Positions 1 to 10,909 of a DNA stretch of 64,000 bases are shown in pieces. Position 1 is the stretch's first letter. Each line of letters starts with the position of its first letter. The position numbers and the translations under genes are program-made. This stretch comes from Capitulum mitella (taxonomy: Eukaryota; Arthropoda; Thecostraca; Pollicipedomorpha; Pollicipedidae). Under the pieces are notes generated by a model. That model had not been told where the DNA came from, did not search any database, and worked only from the letters and a program-made list of their open reading frames with translations. The stretch lies in assembly GCA_030062745.1 (NCBI GenBank), contig CP099841.1:2046001-2110000 (forward strand), in the 5' to 3' direction.

Positions 1-2750
1 GCCGATCGATCAGCGACGCCAAGCGGCCGGGCCGAGCCGCCCCGCTCCGGCCAACGCCCGTCAACCATTCATCAAACATTTAAAAATGAGAAAATGCACC
101 GCCCTAATGGATCGCCATCATTGACTGCCGCGATGAGCCCTTCCCCGCAAACACACGGGCGTCTGGACGCCGGGCGCCACGATGGCGTGTCCACGAGCCC
201 AGGAGGCGTGCGCACACGAGCACGTCAAGAGAGAGAAATGACACCCGTGAATTGCAAGTACTCTGACTTGCTCATCATTCGCAGATGCCGCGTTGTAGTG
301 TGAGAATGGAACGACCAATGACTGCGTTCATGAACATTTATTCCCGTCCATTGTGTGCGAATAACATGGTTGTGTTTCAGCGCGCTTATTTTGAATTTAA
401 TTTCCATTCTAGGACGAAAATGCATTCATTTGCTTAACACATCAGGCCAGATGAGGTTATCTAGTCGGAGATTTTTCCAAAGGATTTCAGACGGCGTTCT
501 CTCATGATCTCAGGCCGCTGCCATAACGCTGCGGAATGCCTCCATAAACCGTCCCCGGCCCCGTCCCGCCGTCTGGCGGAGCTATTCGCCAGTGGCGTTT
601 GTCAGCGGGCCGTCAAACGCTCCGGCCGGCCGCGGCCCACGCCGGCGCGCGCGCGCAGCGGCAGCCGCTACAACAGACGACTCACGGTTCCCAGGATCGG
701 CCGCGAACGGCCTGACATCGCGCCAAGCCACAGCGTGACCGGCCGTACCCGGTGACTCCGTGCCGCGGGCAGGGGGGGTGAGTTTCCGCCCTGCCGCCTC
801 GGCGCCGGCCAGGAAATCCTGATCGCCTCAGCCTCACCGAGCGTGCGATCCCAGTCCTCCCCGCCGACATCACTGCCGGAGGGGCGAACTCGCCCTGGCT
901 GCTGATACTGCCGACATGCGTCAGAGGGCCATAACCGCCCTGCAGCACGGCCGCCGATCGCCGTACACTGATCGATCACACAGTGCAGGCCCATTTCATG
1001 CCTTCGGCGGAAATTCGGCTCGCCGTCACGCAAGTCTGACAAGTTGCTGGCAATCATGTCGGCGCTACAAAGGAAGGATCAACGGCACGGGAGCACGTGC
1101 AATGCGAGTCCGTAGCAGGCTTAGCCGCTGCGAAACGGCATCATTGCCGGTCCATGAACACTGACTGGAAGTTGAGCTACACAAGACAAGGTGACGTAAC
1201 ATGCTGAGACACAGTGCAACACTTCCCTGAGACCCGCTCTTTACTTTGCCAGGAACCTATCTAATAATGACGCCCATAATCGCATGAGCCGCACTCGTGC
1301 ATTACTAATTCCTCCTCAACGAACGTCCGCACTTGTTCCGTGAGTGCCGCTGGTTGGCGGTGCGGGCGGGCGGATTCAAACGCGGCCCGTTCTCACGGGC
1401 CGGCGCCGGGGGCGGCGGGCCCCGTACCGGGGGGCGGGCGGGCGACCGCGCGCCGAGCCCCTGTTCCCAGAGAGGAAGCGCCACCGCACATTCCGCACAT
1501 CGCCTTCCCAGCCATCAATCGGCCTGCAAACGGCCGCCGCGCAGCCGGCGCCGCCGACTGGAAAGCGGCCACCGCAGCGGCAGCGGTTCGGCGCCGTCCC
1601 ACGCCTACGCCGCCCTGTTCGGCGGCCGCTGACGGCGCTGCCGGACGCGGCCGGCGGCCAATCGGCGCCGCCGGCCGCGGCGGCCCGCGCTGCTGGGGTA
1701 GGCCCGCCGTTGGCCGGGGTTCACACGGGCGGCCGAGGCGCGGTCAGGGGTCGGCCCGCCCGCCGCGGGAACCGGGCCGTCGCCAGCGGCGACTGCGAGA
1801 GGCGCGGCGACAGCTGCCGGCACGTGCCGCTGCCCACCGCGCCGCTGCAGACGTGCCACGAGGCTAGTCCGTCCGACGGCTGTGACTCAAAGCTTCCACG
1901 GAGCTCCACTTCATAGCGGGGAATCGGAAGCGTGTTCCGCAACTCATCTGGAATTTAACGTTACTGCCATATTTACAGGCCTGGGAAGACTATGCTGTAA
2001 AGGGCTGAAATGGAGTCGATACAAAACGCCCTAGTCAGGAATTATGAAAGCTTGAAAGAACAACCTTAAACATCGAGGACTGTTTCATTTAAATAGATCC
2101 ACCAATACTGCCTTGTTTGAAAAGTCCTTGGTTATTTGTATTCATGCGCGCAGGCCGAAACAACGCTCCAGCGCTCATAAAAATATGTCATAAAATACGT
2201 GGACATGTGACTAAGCATGCGCCTTGCTGGTGTTGGCTTGATGGGCTTGATAACCTGTGGTTCTAATGGCAAAGGCATGTTCTATATCGATCGATCGCCC
2301 ACGAATCCTTATCTATGCATTCGTTGAAATACGCCGTACGCTTCTAAAAACAGAAACACGAATATAGAGGTGCATGTTTGACAAAACCCACAGTGCGTCG
2401 TCCGGATGTTCATTATTCAATGAGAAGCAGACAATAAGTACAAATGACATGATACTCTGTCACACGAAAAGCCGTGACGAACACAACATCAGGCGTAACA
2501 CACGGAGAATGACACAAACGAAATGGTTTTCAAAAACGTGTGATAGCGCACTTCGTTTAGAAGTAAATCGTTCGGCACCCTTCTGAAGGAAGCGAAAGCC
2601 TCTGTGAGAGAATTCAACGCAAATTCCTCAAATGACATTATCTCTTTTTGCAGTACTGCGCGATTAAATATGGGTCACATTCATTTACCCAATTACAAAC
2701 AAAGTCGTTGGGTGATACCATGACAAATTAACGTAAAGTTAACGTTCATC
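1..2750. other. GC-rich stretch, no supported gene
   Basis: CpG-rich, low-complexity-biased DNA. Open frames here overlap on several strands and show no domain, no signal peptide with a splice donor and no consistent exon phases. I see no gene that I can defend. Confidence 0.5.
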
Positions 2751-2756
2751 AGGCAA

Positions 2757-3056
2757 ATATGCGTACGCAAATGCACGTATACAAATGCACTTGAACGCAA
2801 ATGTACGAGTGACAAATGTCGTCCGCACAAATGTACGTAAGCGCAAACGTATGCCCGTGCAAATGTACGTATCACATATGCATGTAGGGACAAGTGTACA
2901 TCATGGCAAATGTGCGCAAGTGGAAATGTGTGTATGACATATCGACGTAAGGGTAAATTTACGTAACAGCAAGTCTACGTGCGCCAAATGTACGTATGAC
3001 AAATGTACGTAAGCGTAAATGGACGTATGCATAAATCCACGTGCGCCAATAAACGA
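2757..3056. repeat. Degenerate ~16-bp tandem repeat, left arm
   Basis: About 18 imperfect copies of a unit close to CAAATGTACGTAAGCG. The same unit recurs in reverse-complement orientation at 3791-4078, so the two arrays are arms of an inverted structure around about 730 bp. No coding function is apparent. Confidence 0.75.
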
Positions 3057-3790
3057 AAGCGCCAATGTACCGTTTTGATCAGCAGACGGTGTCAGGGTGC
3101 CCGTTCCGACACTGGCTTCGGGAATGTTCCATATTCAGTCGACAGGTCGTGCCGATATGTGAGCCACAGTCGCCATGCAGCGTAAAGACATCAGCAATGA
3201 ATAAGCGCCGTAAAACTGAACGTCGACAAAACATGTTTGCATTTCTGTGGATGTTCTGTTGACGTCTCACATTTTACGAACACAAATTTTGACACACCAG
3301 TGACGCCCCGGGTCAACAGGTCCGCATAAAAGGTCAAATCTCGCAATATGAAAGGAAACAGATACGCCCTACCGACTGCCGCTGAAATCATTGAGTCGGA
3401 CTCTTCGTTCCGGAAATACGAGGGGGCCGATTACCCCCCCCCCCCCCCGCGCCGTCGCGGGTGCCGGAAGACCCCAGGCCGTGCCGGATTTACAAGACCG
3501 ACGTCGCCGTATTTTTTTTCAGCATCTTACCACAGACGTGCGCCAGATCTTTTTTGTGCATCTGTTTTTGGCATCAATTTTCAAAGGAACTGTAAAAAAA
3601 AACTGTAAAAAATTAGCATCCGTTTTGGAAGAAAACTGATGCTAAAACTGGTGCTAAAAAAAAAACGAAAAAAAAATTCAAAGAAAATATAGATACCAGC
3701 CCACCCAGTTGTTAACGTGCCAATGCTTGGACAAACCAAAAGCTGTCGCGACTGTATCCTTACATTTTCTTGTACACAGGTAATCCGCGT

Positions 3791-4078
3791 TTACAGACTT
3801 AACGCATGCGTACTTTTTCGCATACGTTCATTTGCGCTGAAGTGCGTTTGCGCAGGCGTACATAAGCCAAATGTGCATTTGCCACGCATACATACGCACT
3901 TCCATACGGACGTGCATTTTCCATATGTACACTTGCGTTTATGTATACCTGCGCATGCGTACATTTTGCACATATGCATCTGCGGTACGAACATTTGTGC
4001 TTACGAGCGTTTGCGTACGTGCATTTACGTACGTACATTATCCATATGTACATCTGCTTTATGTGCATTTATGCGGTT
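3791..4078. repeat. Degenerate ~16-bp tandem repeat, right arm (inverted)
   Basis: Imperfect copies of the reverse complement of the unit seen at 2757-3056 (for example GCGTACATTTTGCAC). Opposite orientation and similar length suggest a foldback-type element spanning roughly 2757-4078. The interior holds a poly-C run near 3435 and A-rich sequence near 3590-3690. Confidence 0.7.
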
Positions 4079-4099
4079 ACCCGTTAGATAAGACATCAT

Positions 4100-6560
4100 G
4101 AATACTACGCGTGCTAAGAAAGGCAACGCTATTAGCCACATAAACAGTGGTACCGAAATACGCGCAGAACGGTTTGCGACGTACGTGTCAAAATCACCAC
4201 GTTGTAACGTATGCTTGCGTGTGAAAGTGTGCAATCCATTATCGAATCGCGTGTTAATGTCAAGAATTTCGGAGCACCAGTTAAACAAAACCAAAGAACA
4301 CCCGTCCAGCCGCGAGCAAAGCGAAAGCGCATCCTGCTCTGGATTAACATCCGTGAACGGCAACTTTGCACAGCGCTCATAATCCGAGCTCGCGGGAGAA
4401 GCGAACATCGTGCACACACACGTGCATCATCCTCTTCACTGAAGCCCATGCAAGCGCGAAGCCAAAGCCAAAGAGAGCCCGTTCTAGGACTGAGCCGAAG
4501 TGACCTTGTGCCACCGCCATGACGCAATAAAAGCCGCTTTAATAACTACCATGGTGTCGCCAGTACACGCGTTCCCTCTACTGCTGCGGCAACAGGGTCG
4601 CAACGGTTCGCCTCCCACTCGAGCGGAAACATCCGCCGCCGCTGGGGACCCACGCCCGACCGGCAGAGCCGACAGCGACGGCTCGTCGGGATCGACAACC
4701 GCATCTGCTAACAGGGACGTCCCGCACCGGAGCTGACCTCTGCTCCGGACCCAGGCACGCTCCACACCGGGGAGGAGCTGGCCGGCACGCCGTGGGTTCC
4801 CAGGTGGCCGGGCGGTGGCGGCCGCCTGCCCCGATCGTCCGGCGTCCGATCGGCGGCGCTGCCGGCTTCCGGCCCCGGGGCGACGCGCTTCCGGCGACTC
4901 GGACATTATTCAATTAGGGCGGTCGAGCGGCGCGGCGTCGGCGGCCGCTGGGAACGGCCGCCGCGCCGTCACACCGCCGCGCCGTCACGACGGCGGCGCC
5001 CGAGCGGCGGGCGCCGGCCGCGGGAGCGCGGCGCGCGCGACACCGGCGGCACCCGGCCCGGCCCGGCCGCCGGCTGACACGGCCACCGCTTCCGCTGCCG
5101 CTTCCGGCCGCGCCCGTTCGGCGAACTGTCCCGCGGCGCAGTTCGTGTGAAGTCCGGCCATAGGAGACGCCCGCACGCCGGACGTGCCGCCACTCTGCGG
5201 GCCGGCTGCCACAGGGCGGCCGGTCCGGCCGGCGTCCGCGTGCAGAGCACCGCGTCGCTTTGCAACGCCGTTCGCATTTCGAGCGCGTTCCAATGCCAAA
5301 TGAGGCATTTCGGCGGATCGCGCCGCCGATTGACGGCGATACAACCGGAGCCGAGCCGTACAAACCGTTCCGAACAATGCTTTGTCGCGCCGCCTACACG
5401 GGCTGGGTGAGCGATTCGTCCATTGTCTGTGGATTGGCTGAGTGACGGGGTGGTCGGCACGCCTGGCCGGTTGAGTAACAGAGCGCAGGCAGTGGTTCGG
5501 GGACCGGCAGCGGCCGAAGCGAGCAACTGACGGCCGGCCGTGACGGCCCATCAAAGAGTTAGCGCAGTCCTCTATCCGGATCAAAGCCAAGTCAAATCCC
5601 CGGCGCCAGGTTCGTCAGCCCACGGAACGCCGAAATTCAGTTGCCGATAACCACGTGACAATGGCGTGCCCAGCTCTTTCCATATGCGCTGACAGGGGTC
5701 AAGCCACTCAGTTCTTGCTAGCGAGAGGATCTCCAAGATGCGCCGAAATGACGCCTGTAATTTCAGGCCTAGAAGCTAGCAAAGCCAACATGCGCAGCTG
5801 AAAGGGAAGACAAAGCCCACCACCGAGCATGCTATAATAACATTAAATCAGCTGAGGCACTGCATTTGGAAATCTTCAGGGAAACAGCATCTCCCAAGGA
5901 AAACCCTGGTTGCCTGGTCTGTCGAACCTCCAGGCTTTTCAAGTTCTCCAAAACGCTTTCCAGACGCAATGTTACAAATATCCAAGGTAGTTTTTTGCTC
6001 GATGATTTCCTACGACTCTCATCACATGCACCGCTAAGTCGGGCCAAATGACCGCAAAACATTCCGCTTTGAGGATTTCAACTTCATCCGGCCTTACGAC
6101 GGCCGCTCCTTCGGTTTGATCTGATTACGGCCAATCCCTTCTCTGAATTCGAGGAGGCGCGTGCGCCGGAGCACCGCCCACGTCTCTAGCGGCACCGCCA
6201 ACGTCTCCGGCAGCATCACCACGTCCCAACGACCAAGCAGCGCAGTCGAGAGCCAATACAGCTGCTGGCCGCGCACACGCATCAAGCACTGCCACGTCGG
6301 CCGGTTTTCGCACACGTGCACCCTCAACTCATCAAAGTCCCTCATCTCAGATCGCACACATGCACACAGGCGCCTCCTTCCCCCTCCTTCCGCGCCCCCC
6401 CCCCACAAGAGCACTGACGGGGTACTCACTCCAGGCGCACTGGCAAGGGACTTCTCCTGCAGGGCACTGACCGGGAACTTCACCCAGGAGCAATGGCGGG
6501 GGACCCCCCCACAGGGGTAATCATGGAGGACTCTCCCTCCCCGGGAGCGCTGACGGAGGA
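4100..6560. other. GC-rich stretch, no supported gene
   Basis: Contains several long overlapping minus-strand open frames (between 4484 and 5590), but they are rich in Arg, Pro, Ala and Gly, as expected from GC-biased DNA, and two frames are open at once. It is probably first-intron sequence of the minus-strand gene whose signal-peptide exon lies at 6566-6635. Confidence 0.4.
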
Positions 6561-6565
6561 CTTAC

Positions 6566-6635
6566 CGCTGGCCAGCACGGCGACCGGCAGGATCAGCGCT
6601 AATGGAGAGAGCCAGAGCGGCCGGCGAGACGTCAT
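6566..6635 (-). CDS. First coding exon (signal peptide) of an unidentified secreted or membrane protein
   Basis: Read on the minus strand, an ATG at 6635 opens a frame with a textbook signal peptide: a short Arg-containing n-region (MTSRRP), a Leu/Ala/Ile/Val-rich core (LALILPVAVLA), and a small-residue end. The frame runs straight into a consensus donor, G|GTAAGTCC, with the intron GT at 6565-6564. The exon is therefore 70 nt (23 codons plus one base, outgoing phase 1). A TATA box lies about 500 bp upstream on the same strand. The next exon was not found: the best open frame downstream (6355-6094 minus) does not fit phase 1. The remaining exons may lie beyond the left edge of the window. The function is unknown; entry into the secretory pathway is inferred from the signal peptide alone. 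Confidence 0.55.
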
Positions 6636-7128
6636 GTTCACGGGCCGGCGTCAGCCCTGTCCTCGGGCATCTGGAGCAGAGGTCACGGACGGTCATCTCA
6701 CGGGCTGCAGCAGCGCGGCCGCGCGCCGTCTCAGTCCGCCGGCACGTAGACGGAGACGGAGAGCACAGGGTCAGCGCCCGGTGTTCCACGGTGTCACACG
6801 GATTAACTGGGACTGCAAATACGCGATACGCTTTAGATGGAATGTGACGTTGATAGATGAACGGAGAGAGAGCGACATGAAGATGGCTGGTCAAGAACGT
6901 ACTTTCAGCAATGAGAGCGCGGCAAAACACATCTTCACCACAATCTGTGATCCACTCAGCACTGTCGAATCCAAAGACTCTCTTGCCCAAGAGCAAACAG
7001 CGAGGACGTCTCGCACAATGTATCAGCATGGTAACAAGTTTACTGCCACAGGATGCCCATCAACGTCCTCCTGCAACGGCAATAAGCCTTTACAAGGAAG
7101 TGTCGTTAAAAATGCTGCCGGTCAAGTC

Positions 7129-7136
7129 CTTTTATA
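7129..7136 (-). promoter_or_regulatory. TATA box, minus strand
   Basis: The minus strand reads GCTATAAAAGGAC, a near-perfect metazoan TATA element. Transcription would start near 7100 and run leftward to the signal-peptide ATG at 6635, giving a 5' leader of about 465 nt, possibly spliced. No good initiator motif is visible at the expected start. Confidence 0.45.
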
Positions 7137-7430
7137 GCAAGAACCAAACAGGGTCTCTGGAGCAGAGTGCTACCTCGATTGCAGAAAACTCGCCTCCGGT
7201 TGCAGGAGCCATCTGCAGTACGTCCCATCGGCGACGCACAAAGCTCCAGCTCCACCCCGATACAATGCGTCGCCCTGTGCTCGCACCCTCACATCGAAAC
7301 TGAAATCGGCAGGGAAGGAGCGCCCTTCTCCCTTCCACCCTGAGAACGCGCCGTTACGACTCGGTCCATTCCGGGCCAGTGTCGGAGTCAGCTGGCGGCG
7401 AGCCGTCACCGGCTCCAGTGTCGGCGACGC

Positions 7431-7950
7431 CCGGACCGACCCCGCTCTGGGACGGCAGACCGACCCCGCTCTGGGACGGCAGGCCCCGGACCGACCCCGC
7501 TCTGGGACGACAGACCGACCCCGCTCTGGGACGGCAGGCCCCGGACCGACCCCGCTCTGGGACGACAGGCCCCAGACCGACCCCGCTCTGGGACGACAGG
7601 CCCCAGACCGACCCCGCTCTGGGACGGCAGACCGACCCCGCTCTGGGACGACAGGCCCCAGACCGACCCCGCTCTGGGACGGCAGACCGACCCCGCTCTG
7701 GGACGACAGGCCCCGGACCGACCCCGCTCTGGGACGGCAGGCCCCGGACCGACCCCGCTCTGGGACGGCAGACCGACCCCGCTCTGGGACGACAGGCCCC
7801 GGACCGACCCCGCTCTGGGACGGCAGGCCCCGGACCGACCCCGCTCTGGGACGGCAGACCGACCCCGCTCTGGGACGGCAGGACCCGGACCGACCCCGCT
7901 CTGGGACGGCAGGCCCCGGACCGGCCCCGCTCTGGGACGGCAGGCCCCGG
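7431..7950. repeat. GC-rich minisatellite, 21/33-bp units, ~18 copies
   Basis: About 18 copies of CCGACCCCGCTCTGGGACG followed by GCAG or ACAG. About half carry an extra 12 bp (GCCCCGGACCGA), so units are 21 or 33 bp. Both lengths are multiples of three, which keeps frames open on both strands and produces spurious long ORFs of up to 325 codons. Confidence 0.9.
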
Positions 7951-7959
7951 CTACATCCC

Positions 7960-9000
7960 TCCCGGTACAACGGGCCACGGCCGGCCGGCGCCATACGCTC
8001 CGCCCTGCACCGGCGAGTTGCGCGCGGGTATCTGCATGGCACGACAGGCAATAATAAACCGGGCGACAAGTCGGCGGCGCGGCGCGGCGCGCCCGCCTGG
8101 GACCCGTCCGCCGGGGCCGGCCCACTGGGCGGAGACACGGCACCTCGGGCCGGGCCGGGCCGGGCAGCGGTCAGCAGACACAGCCGTCACCGACGGCGCG
8201 CACCAGCGGCCGCCGCAGTCAGCAGGACGGCCGGCGGCCGGCTCCGACCGCGCGCCATGCTCCGGCGACGTCCCCTCAGGCGGCAGAGGCGCCGGAACCG
8301 GCCAGTCGGACCCGGATTCGAGGCGAGCTGGCCACGCAGTCGGCGAGAACAGCTGAGGCGCGTGCCGGCCAGGAACGCCACTTGTCGGCCTTCGTCTCCG
8401 GCAGAACAGGATCAGGTCCCCCGCGTTCTGCGCAGGCCAGTCCGAAGACCTCAGAAGCGGACTCTGCGACCTTCATCGGACGTCTTCCCTTGCAGGGCGC
8501 CGGCAATAAACTAAAGCACCATCCTTGGCCAGTAGCAGACGTTCTGTTGCGAACGGTCCCAGCCGCACGCAGCGACCACCGGACCGGGCGGCGCGCAGCC
8601 TCGACGCCGCGGTACCGCGCCAGCGCAGCACTTCACGGTCGGCGACGAGCAGGAACACGGTGCACCCTGACGCCAGCAGCCCAGCTCTCGTCCGAGTCTG
8701 CCCCCCCCCCCCCCTGCACATCGCACACAGCTCACCCACCGCGCACTAAACGCTGAGACATGTTTATTTCGTACCGGGGGGGCCAATTACAGCCCGTTAA
8801 GCCCGCTGAGAGAAACCAGGGCTCGTCCAGCCAAACCACGTCGGCCACGTCAAGCCAGGCGACAGCTGGCGCTGCAAGCGGACGCCGCATGCCCGAGTGG
8901 TGGGCACTGTTCGGAAACTGCCGCACCGCATCGCTCCCCCCCCCCTCCCTCATGTTACCGGAAACTGGACGCTGTGAGCCCAGGTACACTGGGTGGTCCC
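7960..9000. other. GC-rich stretch, no supported gene
   Basis: High-GC sequence with a poly-C run near 8700. Overlapping open frames on both strands lack domains or splice-phase support. Confidence 0.4.
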
Positions 9001-9107
9001 GGTGCGGGGAGCGTACATACATAGGTACATACGGCCAGCCCGTCCAGGGTACCGGTGCGGGGAGCGTACATACATAGGTACATACGGTCAGCTCGTCCAG
9101 GGTCCCG
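9001..9107. repeat. 53-bp tandem duplication
   Basis: Two nearly identical copies beginning GGTGCGGGGAGCGTACATAC, at 9001 and 9054. Each contains two TACATAC steps. Confidence 0.85.
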
Positions 9108-9109
9108 TC

Positions 9110-10770
9110 CCGGGCCAGGTAAAACAAGTAATGCTTTTATTGTATCATGAACTTAACGGACTTTTGCCGGGAAGCTCAGACATTAGAAAGCCCCACGCAG
9201 AAGACTGCTAATTCCTTCTTAATTATTTTACCTCAATGTTTCGCAAAACAGACAAAAGCAACCGTCGTCACGAGCATGAGCACGTCACAAAAAGCAGCTG
9301 AAACATCTTTGAACGTGAAATTCGGCTCCGTCTGAGTGGCAAAACTGAAGGCAACTATTCAGAATACCCACCGTAATTCCAGTGAGGAAAATGCGCTGAA
9401 AGTCGCACGAGCCTTGTGGAGTGCTCCTAATCTTGATTCAGTCCTTTTACAAGCTTTTTCACAAAGACCATCGCTCAATTACTCGCCGTAATTTTGTGAT
9501 CCTTTTTTTCGGAAACTGTCCGGTAGAAACTCCATGATGAGCCTTCCAACGAACTTCCCATGGAAACTTTCCGCTAAGTTACTTAAGTAGGAAAGTGAGA
9601 AAGTTAAGTTACCTCCAGTTCTGGAGGAACAACGGAAGGAAAGTTTCATACGAAAGTTTAGTGAACTTGCCATAAGAACGTTTCCATGTGAAAGCACCTT
9701 CCCACAGATACCCTATGAACGGCGGAGCCTTCATTAAACTCTTTTTACTTTCCCTCCGGAAGATACCCATATCCATCCCTAATTTCTACGACCTGAAGTT
9801 TAAAATAAAAAGGGAGTCTGTGGCACCCAGCCTTCCCCCTGCCCTCCCCTCCTCGCCATCCCTCCTTTCCGGCGGTCTGCTGGATTCAACAGCAGTATTT
9901 ACTGCTGTGATTTATGGATAAAACCAGTCGACAGAATGACTAAGGTAGATCGTAAAATCACTCGCATGTATCGTGTTACACACAAGGTAGTAAAAGCGTG
10001 GCCGCCTTTCTAGACTGGTGTAGGTAAATCGCAATTACTGTTTGCCCATGCGGCACCGTCCAAAGGCCAATTTCTCCACGAATGAGATAACGTATTCCGA
10101 ACGTGTTAGCCATACGCCGGCAGACACCAGCCGACAGGTCCTTACTTTGTTCTATGAAAACCTTTACATTTGATAAGCTCTCTGTGTTAGAACGAGCATG
10201 CACTTTACCAGCACAGGCTCTTCATTCGTATGAGAAGAGATAGCCTACTTTGATCCGCGTACAAACGTCTAGGATTTTTTTTTTACAACGGGTAGGACCC
10301 GAAGCCGTTCTTAAGTTATTCTTTCTCATGCAACACCACAGCATACGTTTCTAAATTATCCAAACTAGGTACGGCGGCCAATGGGCCTGCCTTTTCGGTT
10401 GCTACACCCACGTCCGATGTGATTAATCGATCTCCGCCCAGACGACGCAAGCCACAGGAACAGTTTCGTCACAAGTCCCAGTTCCGACGCCGTCACGATC
10501 TCCGCCCGGCCCGACGCAGGGCAGTATCGTTCCCGCGGGCCGCGCCGGCGCCGGCAGTGTACCGGGCGGGAGGCGTCCCGCCGCGCCGCTGATGTCGGCG
10601 GCCGAGGGCGGCCCGCTGCGGCGAACGTGGCGCGGGTCGGCGTCGGCGGCGAGCGTGGCGCGGACCGGCGTCGGCGGCCCGGCCCGGCAGGTGGTCGCCG
10701 CCGGGCCGCAGCCTTCCGGCCGCTCTCCGATGCTTTATCAAATCATCGGCGCCATTTCCCGGCCTGCCCG
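9110..10770. other. No gene recognised
   Basis: Mixed composition. Around 9530-9680 there is a partly self-complementary tract built from AACTTTCC, GGAAAGTT and AAGTTAC words. Near 10500-10770 it becomes GC-rich. No exon-like unit with splice signals was identified. Confidence 0.4.
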
Positions 10771-10775
10771 CCCGT

Positions 10776-10905
10776 CGCGCCGGGTCCAGGGCCAGCTGCG
10801 GCAGCACCGACCGCCGCCGGATAACGCGCGGTACAGCCGGCGCGCCGGGTCCAGGGCCAGCTGCGGCAGCACCGACCGCCGCCGGATAAAGCGCGGTACA
10901 GTCAA
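10776..10905. repeat. 65-bp tandem duplication
   Basis: Two copies of a GC-rich unit starting CGCGCCGGGTCCAGGGCC, at 10776 and 10841, differing by a few substitutions. Recent local duplication. Confidence 0.85.
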
Positions 10906-10909
10906 CTGT

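Noticed and set aside
6094..6483. Second exon of the minus-strand signal-peptide gene
   Set aside because: The frame looks partly protein-like (RVHVCENRPTWQC), but no acceptor gives the required two leading bases after phase 1, and a second frame is open over the same bases.
7170..8356. Long ORFs of 245-325 codons on both strands
   Set aside because: Produced by the 21/33-bp minisatellite; open in several frames with no unique composition.
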